Numbered from the stretch's first letter, positions 19,501-26,529 are shown. The stretch is DNA of 56,263 nucleotides from Erysipelotrichaceae bacterium (GCA_017539105.1 JAFYHQ010000031.1:1-56263); one strand, 5' to 3'. Numbers and translations are program-made. The notes: generated from the letters alone by a model not told the origin.

Positions 19501-22500
19501 TAACAGCAGAAAGCTGAAAGAACTTGATGTTTCGAATTTCGATACACGTAATGTAACTCACATGGGCGGTATGTTCCATGCGTTGGTTCTGCTTGAATCG
19601 CTGGATCTCAGCAACTTCAATACCGACAAGGTATCGGATTACCATCACGGCAACAGCAGTGACTGGTATCAGGGTATCTTTGACGGATGCACGAATCTCC
19701 GTTATTTGAATATCGAGAATTTCAATATATACAGCACTGGTGTCATCGTTGATAATATGTTCAGAAAGTGTCCGAACTTGAGCGAGGTCGTTCTTGGATC
19801 GAAGTTCAGCTTTAAGGGCTATGTGAATTCAACCAGCTACAGACCTTATCTGCCGACTCCGCCGACTGGCGACGATTCTCCTTATACCGGCAAATGGGTC
19901 GAAGTCACCGGAGCAGTACAAGGTTCTTATACGCCTGAAGAATTGTATAATGCATACAATGCCAACATGGCCGGTACCTGGGTCTGGGAGGTTGATAACT
20001 CGAAAGCAAAAGTCATATTCGACGGCAATGGAGGATCATGCACAATCAACCCAATCGTTCTGTCTGATGGAGAAACTTCCATTACGACGCCAACGATCAA
20101 TCAGTGCAGAAGGAATGGTTACATTCTGACCGGATGGAATACCAAAGCTGATGGTTCAGGTACGAGTTATGGACCTGGTTTCACAAGCGATGAGATCGCG
20201 ATCTATGGAAAGACCGTGATCCTGTATGCCCAGTGGCAGACAACGGATGACCGTTACTATGAAGTCCGTCATTACAAGGAGAATGTCAGCACAGGTACTT
20301 ATGACCTGTATGAAACAGATTATCTGTGGGCTCCTAAGAACAGCAGTCAGACACCTTCCGTAAAGGATGGCGAAGATTATGATGGTTACAAATCACCGGA
20401 ACCGCAGACGATCACGATCGGCGAAGATGGCAAGACAGTATTGGATTATAATTATGCTCTTGCCCGTTACTCTATCGTCTACGATGGCAACGGTTCTACC
20501 GCAGGCTCCATGAGCACGGAGAACAATGTCATTGCGATGGTCAACCATGAGCTGAAGAGAAACAGCTTCGTGAAAGACAAGTCGATGTTTATCGGCTGGA
20601 ATACCGAACCGGATGGTTCCGGAGAAAGCTATGCCGATTGCGGCGTTCTGAAGAATCCGACAGCGAAAGAAGATTATGTCGTGACTCTGTATGCGCAGTG
20701 GCTGGAGAATCCGAATCCGGTACTGGAACCGAGTCAGGGCTCGATCATCGTGAAATGTAAAGCGGGCGAGACGATCGTCATTCCGAATCTGCCGGCTGGT
20801 ACGCATTATGTGGTCGAAGAAATCAGTACTACGGATCACTGGCGGTATGAAGGCGGCGTCAATGAAAATGGTGATATCGTCTCTGCGGAATCGGCAAGCG
20901 CAACTGTTAACAACAAGTATCTTGCGGAAGGTTCATTCTATATCGTTGCTCATAAGAAACTGAAAGGCGCTGATCTGTTAGGCGATGCCTTTACGTTCGA
21001 ACTGTTAGAGATCCCGGAAGGCGGAACGGAAGATGATGCTGTAAGTGTACAGACATTGACGAACGACCCGATCGATAACAACGAAACGATCATCGATGAC
21101 GGAGGAAATGAAGTTGAAAATCCTTGGATCGGAACAGGCGCTGTCCAATTTGATTCGATCACGGTCGATCAGGAAAAGATCGGCAAACGTCTGGAATACA
21201 TCATCAGAGAAATTCCAAAAGAAGGCGACAACACGATCGCTTATGACGACCACATCGAATATGTCTCAGTAACGATCAACGATATCGGCGGTGGTATCTT
21301 ACAAGCCGAGATCGTCTACGATGACGATGGACCGCTGTTCACGAACGAACAGAATCCTGGTTCTTTGAAGATCAGGAAAGTAACACAGTATGCTCCGGCG
21401 GATGATGATTCGGAATTCACGTTCACTGTGGAACTGAAGAATGCGGATGGAGAAGCTCTGACTGGCGAGTACAACGCAATCAGATATAAAGCAGATGACA
21501 CTGTCGTTGAGGAGCTTACCGTAAGTTCTGGTTCTACGGTCAATCTGAAAGGCGGAGAGTATGTCGTGATCAGCGGTTTGCCTGATGGAGCGACATACAC
21601 CGTTACCGAAGCAGACCTGAATCACTGGATACCGGAATCCAATGAAAATGCGACCGGTACGATCCATTCTTCTACTGTGATCGAAGCAGTATTCACCAAC
21701 CGTTACACCCGTAAGGATATCGAGGCGGAAGGAAACATACAGCTTTTCGCTAAGAAAGTATTCGAAGGGGATGTTATCAAGGAAGAAGATGAACTGCAAT
21801 TCCAGCTAATCAATGAAGATGGCGATGTCATCGAAACGATCGGTCCGGATGAGACGGATGTCGAAACTTCGCTGATCAGTTTCACTGAACTCTACTTTGA
21901 TAACACAGCCGCAGGCAAGACGTTCACTTACTATATCAAGGAAGTCGATGGAGAACACGAGGATATCGTATACTCTACGGTGAAATACATGGCTGAGGTC
22001 GATGTGATATTCAATGGTACCAGAGTTTATGACTTTGATGTCAGGTACTATAAGCTTGGTGAAGAAACGCCATTAGGCGAAGGAGAGATCCCTGTATTCA
22101 CCAATGTCCGCAACGGTTCTTTCAAGATTGTCAAGACATTCATAAGCTATGAAGTCCACAGTCCTGTAACTTATATATTCCACGTTACAGCGGTATATAA
22201 TAACGAAACGATTTACGACGAATTCCTTTCCATGACAATAGATGAAACCGGTGTCTATGAGATACCGATCGAAAATTTGCCGGTAGGTTCTGAGGTGACG
22301 ATCACCGAAGTCTACGGCGGCGGATCCTACGAATTGGAAATGGGCGGCGAAGTCAGTCAGACGATCACCCTTGATGAAGATATTGATAAGAATGTGGTAG
22401 AATTCGTTAATGGTTATGAAGATAGCAACATCTTCGGATACGGCGTGACCAATACGTACACCCAGGGCAACAACGGCTGGACATGGACAAGCGGTGATAC

Positions 22501-22570
22501 CGGCGGAATATTTGGACAAGATGACAGCGGACCGGGTGTAGAAGAAGAGGAAGGAGGTACGGAACAATGA
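10592..22570 (+). CDS. Giant modular cell-surface adhesin (Cna-B, Spy0128-like, BspA-LRR, InlB-repeat domains)
   Basis: This 3992-residue exported protein has a signal peptide at 1-27 ending VYA. An acidic stretch (28 to about 150) leads to an adhesin-like head of unknown fold (to about 1225). Then come two Cna-B-type domains (about 1230-1427), a DUF5979-like domain (to 1549) and five Spy0128/FctA-like pilin domains with YDxxxYxVxVxDNGDGTL patterns (about 1549, 1692, 2558, 3446, 3711). Two DUF7601-like domains are each interrupted by a BspA/DUF285 repeat module plus InlB/Flg_new repeats (inserts about 1882-2490 and 2717-3375); an intact copy sits at about 3589-3707. The C-terminus is acidic, without LPxTG or membrane segment. 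ATG 10592 is preferred over 10577 because GAGAGGG is correctly placed for it. The next gene overlaps by ATGA. Confidence 0.9.
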   Translation: MLKRWLSIVLVTLMFTSNMPRNVSVYAEEDPVVETVEVPGAEETSTEEEELPTEENETVVGEETPPDSGEGNEDVSEINEEAVYIVYEELEAVQVFGDAATDPAMAAQALHEATSLDGDEIDETVEELFREGETESPEDETLLPSLDGTQIEDNFAARWITEDTTDNDDSALLYLRPGNNDAQKMRLQINYALSGEHNYNPGDITITIPAYLFTDRNGNKIGTVTVPYPEDPSTKADFNWKRIGDQIIITNTKKMSAATKGYMQFEYSGITPSQVQDMKVSNDFTATIEVVTWRGNLIGKTTNTLNAQIDTEARINSVNKSHYSNNVARVPASQIPASQRIDGEEEYIVVSWFVYGNMYANTKYEISFTDTIPTVDGHPEYNGFVLDSTAKDYIDENGVYHSGTIGTGTYTNGQTSYYSVKTAYPASQFEKDTLYEFHNNAVMTVKEVDPEMTENTNPNVQTTDPQLVTTASDSDKVAWSFRDPIWIDPQGHFWANKIGNDDKAKGNQTHYSNSTYSDTHRYSGGYYGIYPSALNEIREGKESVQLSYTVNSRGYLMPWTYDFDNLPWEEPYIRSVNNYFKRYLTLTTTDIGLKINGSALTIFDDYTYVSVEILDPYIYDGVPQNVTADGDYIAKYAEDGTFKYTRTNDLTKAPDIKLQIYRNSAWEDYATVSYATGSHVVTLANGSTTTNTVISVPADTENVRTVTTTNVAAIDYDIRPVVKLKNNAKIKNLVEVAFNRSNTPSISVYNGASMNVVCEGEDLITITSSGYDSLRGYTTDTYVIPSKTAKQTRTDYENRLVTIHYTAKVEERSYIPEKSIYNEAVATNRLQHETKGVWYDLLPEGVTPLTGTVKLRDNDTKTYVYTEENYNNSGRTLLIVECDLQVYPTTYRSGDSVYFMDVPSIEFDAIYSFDAIVDFGDYLHNVIAFESGNSTLGSVRNYTGEPDNPYSSNNSYTSSAFANKDEKDWMKNLDKQKDDPNFVYAGAYLRVDILSSARTSLQKDVDVNNEGYFTTGVYWEYEDQNKRDVYEGGIYHYRLGMTSDTATVSKDLILYDFLEEFYAKTDEHDPIDIDAPRWQGYLRDINLSAIIEKGCAPVVYYSTTPNLQITSTPTSFQVIPEVADVTNEEIWIKAEDYPTTVEALNQVRAIAIDCRKKADGTDFELPSEESITAIVRMQAPDGDAARVAIENNAHAYNNAYLLSTSLDEITHEQMESGIVRKDYTKVGLMGLQLDVKKAWSDDSNRDGIRPADVVVHLIADGVDTGKTVTLSATNNWKDSFLHIPYADASGKKIHYTIQEDIPVGYRVTYGSNDTYDLTVTNKHDPELIDIDGIKTWEGGEEEELPESITVILKANGTEKRRQVIKPEEDGTWNYSFANLFKYENGQEINYTVEEVYEPGNASASYEPRVEGSSEEGFNIINTYHPYGEIYVDKDVTNVTDVSKNTVFDFTFVFTKNADGQEVPVFDEYPYEILDKDGNKTGEGVISSNGTISIDAAHRIHIYDVEEYVNYTVTETEKDGFVQDSATNASGTAYPNNPAEVLFVNRYSASVQYNPTVKKTLQNRKLNRYQFQFKLFEVETVDGAEVETLLKTTSNGNPDTIVYDDDTNTTVVSSTATVTFGAFTYTVEDVGKTYHYRVKETNTEKPGITYSDTVYDVFVTISDNGDGTLTATPLYKSNDEDVEDPVFENEYNAKGEITLKAWKELKGGDLTADMFTFELFDDKGNPVYVIDPETNLPSEEQVTATNTADGTVVFNGLKFNETHVGKTFTYVIKEKNEAREDVTYDTSEKRYIVTVVDNGDGTLSFNTIIRNYELDSETGEYKQVGEDNDVPLFTNVMKPGSLSVTKKVTADSTGYDPQTEFKFKVKLIGEGIEDQQIHYHITEASSSASGGSSGGSGDGGNSVPAEAEQTGIPEETNDVPVTDETDNTENEDTASNLFDRIESMLFRKVYAAEEIYKSGTFQGISWRITTTGELIIGTAGVTQTMDHQNEGVVRSWPWRPYIDHITSVKFEGTVKANGSIQNMFYFPNGNDNITTIDVTNFDTTNATDMRGVFAENRALTTIVGIQNLKTDNATKFHYMFNSCQKLTSLDLSEWKTSNVNAMELMFNQCYKLTSLNVNGWNTGKVTNMEYMFGDCKALAALNVSHFNTSNVTSMLNMFRNCESLTALNIVDWNTSKLTNMAEMFYGCRKLRSIDMHTNGQKWNTSKVTKMYGVFNLCYALETADVSGWNTANVTGMTHMFANCRALKSLDVSSFNTEKVTDMAGMFYYCQKLTKLDISNFKTPKVRIFYQQSSDSSNPWHTGFFENCSQLEELYMSNFDTRIATDLQDMFTNCPKLEKIELGANFKFKGNNITNTTKQAILPTPPEDWTSGEWIREDTTEFGPYTPAALRDGYTSVMAGVWVWNKVDAEFTLQFDAGNVGAVGSMADQSLDPRLDNVLPANAFVSHGYVFDHWDDGNSHTYSNEGTIPAKTYSNGDTVVLTAVWTEKDLSADMTDGEFEFTLYEGETATFDDIPAGTAYQVWEETPDGWILVEQHNVSGTITPLTTAEADFTNQYEPGTTSVQFFGTKKLDGFAAEENAFSFELIDDATEEVIETVKTLDGGFIQFSTIVYREAGDHSYTIREVVNSDDEKIQYDTHEEKVTVVVSDNGDGTLSSTVTYDDDGVSFENTSNPGNLRITKSVVNPTDENVKEEFTFKVTFTNEKGLPLDGEEIYWYIEGQQGNQTEPDPDQGDTGAVDLLERMIDRIFRKVDAADGDIASGTYDYISWRITSNWELILGNGGTQTMRNRTSRSASSWPWWNSAYEPYIKSVRVDGTINAQGSLREMFYKYHSNGSGGEVWGASYPSLTSIDLRGMKTTNVTNMDSMFRGCPAVKTINVTGFDTSNVTNMTFMFGVCRNLKTIEGISSFNTGKVTTFNYMFGDSSSLDGLDVSKWNTSNVTNMYALFWNTGLTSIDVSKWNTSKVTTMECMFGNSRKLKELDVSNFDTRNVTHMGGMFHALVLLESLDLSNFNTDKVSDYHHGNSSDWYQGIFDGCTNLRYLNIENFNIYSTGVIVDNMFRKCPNLSEVVLGSKFSFKGYVNSTSYRPYLPTPPTGDDSPYTGKWVEVTGAVQGSYTPEELYNAYNANMAGTWVWEVDNSKAKVIFDGNGGSCTINPIVLSDGETSITTPTINQCRRNGYILTGWNTKADGSGTSYGPGFTSDEIAIYGKTVILYAQWQTTDDRYYEVRHYKENVSTGTYDLYETDYLWAPKNSSQTPSVKDGEDYDGYKSPEPQTITIGEDGKTVLDYNYALARYSIVYDGNGSTAGSMSTENNVIAMVNHELKRNSFVKDKSMFIGWNTEPDGSGESYADCGVLKNPTAKEDYVVTLYAQWLENPNPVLEPSQGSIIVKCKAGETIVIPNLPAGTHYVVEEISTTDHWRYEGGVNENGDIVSAESASATVNNKYLAEGSFYIVAHKKLKGADLLGDAFTFELLEIPEGGTEDDAVSVQTLTNDPIDNNETIIDDGGNEVENPWIGTGAVQFDSITVDQEKIGKRLEYIIREIPKEGDNTIAYDDHIEYVSVTINDIGGGILQAEIVYDDDGPLFTNEQNPGSLKIRKVTQYAPADDDSEFTFTVELKNADGEALTGEYNAIRYKADDTVVEELTVSSGSTVNLKGGEYVVISGLPDGATYTVTEADLNHWIPESNENATGTIHSSTVIEAVFTNRYTRKDIEAEGNIQLFAKKVFEGDVIKEEDELQFQLINEDGDVIETIGPDETDVETSLISFTELYFDNTAAGKTFTYYIKEVDGEHEDIVYSTVKYMAEVDVIFNGTRVYDFDVRYYKLGEETPLGEGEIPVFTNVRNGSFKIVKTFISYEVHSPVTYIFHVTAVYNNETIYDEFLSMTIDETGVYEIPIENLPVGSEVTITEVYGGGSYELEMGGEVSQTITLDEDIDKNVVEFVNGYEDSNIFGYGVTNTYTQGNNGWTWTSGDTGGIFGQDDSGPGVEEEEGGTEQ
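16639..17640 (+). repeat. BspA/DUF285 leucine-rich repeat block 1
   Basis: About twelve 24-26-residue repeats of the type MFxxCxxLxxLDVSxWNTSxVTxM encoded within the giant gene. Sampled lines are 33-37% GC (17041-17100, 17341-17400), clearly below the 48-50% of the second block. Confidence 0.85.
19046..19815 (+). repeat. BspA/DUF285 leucine-rich repeat block 2
   Basis: About nine repeats of the same MFxxCxxLxxLDVSxFNTSxVTxM type. The block is preceded and followed by segments homologous to those around block 1 (ISWRIT before it; LPTPP and MAGTWVW after it). Confidence 0.85.
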
Positions 22571-23067
22571 GAAAGAAACTGATGATCGGCCTGATGGCCG
22601 CAATGATGATCCTGATCGTTTCTGTTCCGAATGCTCTTGCTTACTTCTCCACCTACGCGAGGATCAAGGGAACAGCTCAGCTGCATCTCGGCGAGAGCGT
22701 GACCTTCGAGGAAGGCCCGTCCGAGGACGGAAACAAACTCGTCACTCTTACCGCAGATGAAGACAGCGGCGACGTCTATGTGAGAGTCAAGGCCTTCGCG
22801 GTCGATGCCGTATTGGACAATCTTACTTATAAAGATACAAACGAATGGACAGAGTCCGATGATGAAAGTTGTAAAGTATTTACCTATAACGGATATCTCT
22901 CGGCAGGAGAATCTGCCTCGATCGAACTGATCGTCGACGCGGATAAGACCGGACTGGATAACTTCAGCCTGATCGTGGTCTATGAGTACTGCCCGGTGAT
23001 TGGAGATACGCCTGACTGGACCGGCGAGAACATCCATCTTGTCGAAGATCCGAACGGAGGTGAGTAA
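22567..23067 (+). CDS. Small secreted protein, SipW/TasA-cargo-like
   Basis: This 166-residue exported protein has a signal peptide MRKKLMIGLMAAMMILIVSV with a cleavage site at NALA-YF. The mature start AYFSTYARIKGTAQLHLGE matches the pattern of SipW-dependent signal-peptide proteins and is reminiscent of TasA/camelysin fibre subunits. The rest is a single acidic beta-rich domain (VYVRVKAFAVD, SASIELIVDADKTG). Its start codon overlaps the stop of the giant adhesin gene (ATGA), implying coupled translation and a joint role at the cell surface. No SipW-like peptidase is in the window. Assembly into fibres is an inference. Confidence 0.7.
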   Translation: MRKKLMIGLMAAMMILIVSVPNALAYFSTYARIKGTAQLHLGESVTFEEGPSEDGNKLVTLTADEDSGDVYVRVKAFAVDAVLDNLTYKDTNEWTESDDESCKVFTYNGYLSAGESASIELIVDADKTGLDNFSLIVVYEYCPVIGDTPDWTGENIHLVEDPNGGE

Positions 23068-23912
23068 TGATGAAGAGAACACGTAAAGATATCGTTATCG
23101 CCTATGCCGTACTGATCGTTTCGGCTCTGGTGTTCGCCTGGACTGCGCTTTCCATGATCACAGGCGCAAGCGCGGAACTGAATTACCGTTCCGATGAATT
23201 CCAGCCTGATTTCGACATGTATCATATCGGTGTCACGCTGAACGAGAACGGAGAACCGAAGGCCTGGAGGAACTATCTTCAGGAAGGCGGAAACAATGAT
23301 TCGACGGAAGGAAGCTGGCACGTCAACGGAGAGGCTTATCTTCTGGAAGATCTTGATTTCAAGATCGGACAGGAATACAACGAAGTGCTGACCGTGTCCA
23401 ATTCCGGCACGATCGACGAGTACGTCAGAGTCACGATCTACCGTTACTGGATGGATTCCGATATCCAGAACTATAAGGAGCTCAATGATGACAAGAACAG
23501 AGCTCTGGATCCTGACTATATCGATCTGAATCTGGTGAATCTCGACGAGGATCACTGGATCCTGGATGAGGATTACACGACCAAGGAAAGGACCGTGCTC
23601 TACTATGCCTATCCTCTGACCAAGAGCGATGGACAGTATTTCGATCCTGACAACGGAACGAGCGTCCCGTTTGCGGATACGTTCATGATCGATCCCGAGG
23701 TCAAGACTTTCATCTATCAGAAGAAGGAGACCAAGACGGTCGATGACAGGACATACACGACGGTAACGAATTATTACCTCTATGACGGCAAGTACTTCTG
23801 CTTGGATGTGGAGGTAGATGGCGTTCAGATCAACAACGCGAAGGACGCCATAAAGAGCGCCTGGGGCAGGGACGTCTCCATTGCGGATGACGGAAAGCTG
23901 TCTCTGGACTGA
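23067..23912 (+). CDS. Secreted protein of the same surface operon
   Basis: This 281-residue protein has an N-terminal hydrophobic segment (IVIAYAVLIVSALVFAWTAL) and a possible cleavage site after GASA. The mature part contains DFDMYHIGVTLNENGEPKAW and the segment LTVSNSGTIDEYVRVTIYRYW, which resembles the TasA-like pattern of a beta sandwich in which Asn-Gly-Asp precedes YVRV. The start overlaps the previous stop by one base; a second ATG at 23070 would be equally good, with GGAGGTGA upstream. It is probably the second minor subunit or an adaptor of the surface structure. I cannot name a family with certainty. Confidence 0.65.
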   Translation: MMKRTRKDIVIAYAVLIVSALVFAWTALSMITGASAELNYRSDEFQPDFDMYHIGVTLNENGEPKAWRNYLQEGGNNDSTEGSWHVNGEAYLLEDLDFKIGQEYNEVLTVSNSGTIDEYVRVTIYRYWMDSDIQNYKELNDDKNRALDPDYIDLNLVNLDEDHWILDEDYTTKERTVLYYAYPLTKSDGQYFDPDNGTSVPFADTFMIDPEVKTFIYQKKETKTVDDRTYTTVTNYYLYDGKYFCLDVEVDGVQINNAKDAIKSAWGRDVSIADDGKLSLD

Positions 23913-23925
23913 AAGGAGAAAGAGC

Positions 23926-25557
23926 ATGAAGAGAAGATGCATTCTGATTTCAATCGCAGTACTGCTGCTTAGCGCCCTCTTTCCTTTCACGGTAAAGGCG
24001 GAGACGGTCTCGTTCGATGTGACGTTTGAATCATCGGGCGGGGATTACACGATCACCGGCAATGATGATGACAGTTCGGTATATGACGTTCTCAAAGGCA
24101 TGCAGCCGGGGGACACGGCGGATATCGAATTCGTTCTGAAGAATGATACAGGCAAGAAGATCGCCTGGTGGATGAAAAACAATGCTCTGACTTCGTTCGA
24201 GGATGAGGGTGTCGCCAAACATGGCGCCTACACCTATGACCTGTCTCTGGTGAATTCCTCGGGTACGGAATCTGTCCTCTACTCCAACAACGAGGTCGGA
24301 GGTCAGGACAGTACCGAAGGTCTGCATGAAGCGACGGAGACTCTGAAGGATGATTTTATCTTCCTGGAAGAGATCGAAGGCAATCAGACGATCAGGGTCA
24401 AGCTCCATCTTGAACTGGAAGGCGAGACTCAGTCCAACCTCTACCAGGAGGTGCTGGGACAGCTTGAATTCATCTTCGCGACCGAACTGATCGAGAGTGG
24501 AAAGAGGATAATCTATGTGGTTCCTCATACGGGTATTGAAGGAAGAGATTCCGTCAATACACGTAACAGGCTCATCCTGCTTGTTTCTCTGGTATTTATG
24601 GCTCTGGCAGGGCTGTATCTGCTTCTTAGCAGAAAGTCGCTGAAAAAGGCTAGAAATACCGCTGTTGCGATCTTGCTCGCACTGACTCTTATCATTCCTT
24701 TATTTACCGAAAGGGTAAACGCCTACAGTTCCTATAAAGTCACTTTACTGGCAGGAAACTATGGGAAGATCATCGATCCTGCGGACGGACAAAAGAAAGA
24801 CAGGGTGGAACTGGAATTCTTCCCTGACAGCAACGATCCGAACGAAAGGATCTGGACCCCCGGCGACTATGATGTCGTAGTGACGGATGACCGCTACTAC
24901 TGCAACAACGAGTACCACATCTCCGGCATCGAAGGGATCGCGGAGGCGCAGGAAATAAAAGAAGACATGGTCTTTGTGGCCACCTACAGGATCAAGGGCG
25001 ATCTTGTGGCTTATACCATACACTATGTGGACGCTTCGGGAGCGCAGCTGCTTCCGGATTCAGTGTTCCATGGCAATATCGGGGAAGAGGCCGTGCTTGC
25101 CTATAAGTACGTGGAAGGCTACCTTCCCAACGAATTCACGCAGTCGCACATCCTTTCGGACGATGAGGATGAAAACGTCTTCACCTTCACCTACCACAGA
25201 GCCGAAACGGGAGAAGGTGGAGAGACCGTCATCGTCTACGAAGAAGGTGAACCGGTAGTGAGGCCTTCGACTCCGGGAGGCAACCAGTCCGGAACGACGC
25301 CTGCAGTTCCATCGGAACCTGCAGAGCCGACAGAACCGGTCGAACCTTCTGAACCGACAGAACCTACGGAACCGGTCGATATCGATGATCCGACCACGCC
25401 TACGACCGTCGATCCGGAACCGACCGTTAAACCGGAACCAGACAAAGAGGATCAGCCGTTCATTCCGATGGCGATCCTGATCGGCGGAGGATCTCTCCTG
25501 TTCCTGTTCCTGCTGCTGTTCCTGCTGAGGAGAAGAAGAAAGGATCAGGAAGAATAA
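23926..25557 (+). CDS. Three-segment membrane protein with internal sorting-signal-like motif and MucBP domain
   Basis: This 543-residue protein has a signal peptide at 1-25 (PFTVKA) and a first extracellular domain (26-195). Then comes VVPHTG (198-203), followed by a hydrophobic segment (215-234) and a basic run SRKSLKKAR: the order of a sortase sorting signal. Immediately afterwards comes a second signal-peptide-like segment (245-261, then ERVNA-YSS) and a second extracellular domain with a MucBP-type repeat (360-424). A Pro/Glu/Thr-rich spacer (447-506) and a final membrane helix with RRRRKDQEE complete the protein. It looks like two exported proteins fused in frame. ATG 23926 follows AAAGGAG; the frame is open further upstream, inside the previous gene. 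It may anchor the giant adhesin. Confidence 0.75.
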   Translation: MKRRCILISIAVLLLSALFPFTVKAETVSFDVTFESSGGDYTITGNDDDSSVYDVLKGMQPGDTADIEFVLKNDTGKKIAWWMKNNALTSFEDEGVAKHGAYTYDLSLVNSSGTESVLYSNNEVGGQDSTEGLHEATETLKDDFIFLEEIEGNQTIRVKLHLELEGETQSNLYQEVLGQLEFIFATELIESGKRIIYVVPHTGIEGRDSVNTRNRLILLVSLVFMALAGLYLLLSRKSLKKARNTAVAILLALTLIIPLFTERVNAYSSYKVTLLAGNYGKIIDPADGQKKDRVELEFFPDSNDPNERIWTPGDYDVVVTDDRYYCNNEYHISGIEGIAEAQEIKEDMVFVATYRIKGDLVAYTIHYVDASGAQLLPDSVFHGNIGEEAVLAYKYVEGYLPNEFTQSHILSDDEDENVFTFTYHRAETGEGGETVIVYEEGEPVVRPSTPGGNQSGTTPAVPSEPAEPTEPVEPSEPTEPTEPVDIDDPTTPTTVDPEPTVKPEPDKEDQPFIPMAILIGGGSLLFLFLLLFLLRRRRKDQEE

Positions 25558-25564
25558 ATCAGAT

Positions 25565-25594
25565 AAACGTCTTCTTTGAGAAGACGTTTTCTTT
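25565..25594 (+). terminator. Terminator of the surface-protein operon
   Basis: Stem aaacgtcttc / gaagacgttt (25565-25574 with 25580-25589), 5-base loop, followed by TCTTTT. It closes the four-gene operon. Confidence 0.88.
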
Positions 25595-25669
25595 TGGAAG
25601 CAGGGAATCATGTTTATGTATTTGAATGTTAGAATATAGGTGAGGATAAATATTAAGGAGGAGACGAAT

Positions 25670-26512
25670 ATGGCTGTGAAGATCATAACCGATTCAGGCA
25701 GTGATATATCGCAGAAGAGAGCGGAAGAACTTGGAATCAAAGTCATTCCTTTGCGTTTCCGTTTTGGAGAAGAAGAATACCTGGATGGCGTGACGATGAG
25801 TCCGAAGGAGTTCTATGAACGTATGGATCGGGAGGCGGAATTGCCTAAGACCTCGCAGATTTCTCCGTACACGTACACAGAGGCCTTCAGAGAGGCAATT
25901 GATCAGGGGGATGAGGTATTATATGTTTCGATTTCTTCGGGCGTATCGGGCTGTTTCCAGAGCGCTACGCTGGCTGCTTCGGAATTCGAGGGAAAAGTAA
26001 AAGTATTGGACAGCAGACACTTCTGCAGCAGCGAAGGCTTGCTGGCGGAATACGCCAAGAGACTGTCTGATGAAGGAAAGGGATTGGATGAGATCTTTGA
26101 ACTGACGGAAAAGGCTAGGGAAAAGGTCAGGATCATTGCGGTCTTTGCGACTTTGGAGAATCTCAGAAAAGGAGGAAGGATCTCTGCGACTTCGGCATTC
26201 GTAGGAGAAGCACTGAATATAAAACTGCTGATCACCATCGAAGATGGCGGAGTCGGCATGCTGGGAAAACTGAGAGGAATGAAGAAAGGCTATCAGGCGA
26301 TGCGGGACTATATCCTGAATGAAGGAGGGATCGATCACGATATGCCTATCGCTTTTGCGTATTCCGGAAGCGATGATACGAATATCAACGAATTCATTGC
26401 GATGAATAAGGATCTTTATCCGGATCGGGAGATTCCGATCTCTTATGTCGGAGCGACGGTAGGTACCTATTCCGGTGCGGGAGCGATCGCGACGGCGTAT
26501 TTCGTGAAATAG
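25670..26512 (+). CDS. DegV family fatty-acid-binding protein
   Basis: This 280-residue cytoplasmic protein of the DegV/FakB type binds a fatty acid for phosphorylation by the FakA kinase. The N-terminal KIITDSGSDIS and the KTSQISPYTY loop are the family hallmarks, with the lipid pocket formed around GVSGCFQSA and the C-terminal GATVGTYSGAGAIATAY. The ATG at 25670 follows AAGGAGGAGAC and is preferred to an in-frame codon 30 bases upstream. The flavoprotein gene follows after 17 bases and may be co-transcribed. Which fatty acid is bound is not known. Confidence 0.92.
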   Translation: MAVKIITDSGSDISQKRAEELGIKVIPLRFRFGEEEYLDGVTMSPKEFYERMDREAELPKTSQISPYTYTEAFREAIDQGDEVLYVSISSGVSGCFQSATLAASEFEGKVKVLDSRHFCSSEGLLAEYAKRLSDEGKGLDEIFELTEKAREKVRIIAVFATLENLRKGGRISATSAFVGEALNIKLLITIEDGGVGMLGKLRGMKKGYQAMRDYILNEGGIDHDMPIAFAYSGSDDTNINEFIAMNKDLYPDREIPISYVGATVGTYSGAGAIATAYFVK

Positions 26513-26529
26513 TCAGGGAGAAAAGAGAA

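Noticed and set aside
16639-19815. CRISPR-like or tandem DNA repeats
   Set aside because: The periodicity is in the protein (24-26-residue leucine-rich repeats) and the DNA copies differ freely; no spacers or identical repeats.
10592-25557. Sortase or SipW-type signal peptidase in the surface locus
   Set aside because: I looked for a TLXTC or Ser/Lys peptidase motif in every frame of the region and nearby and found none; the dependence on these enzymes therefore remains an inference.
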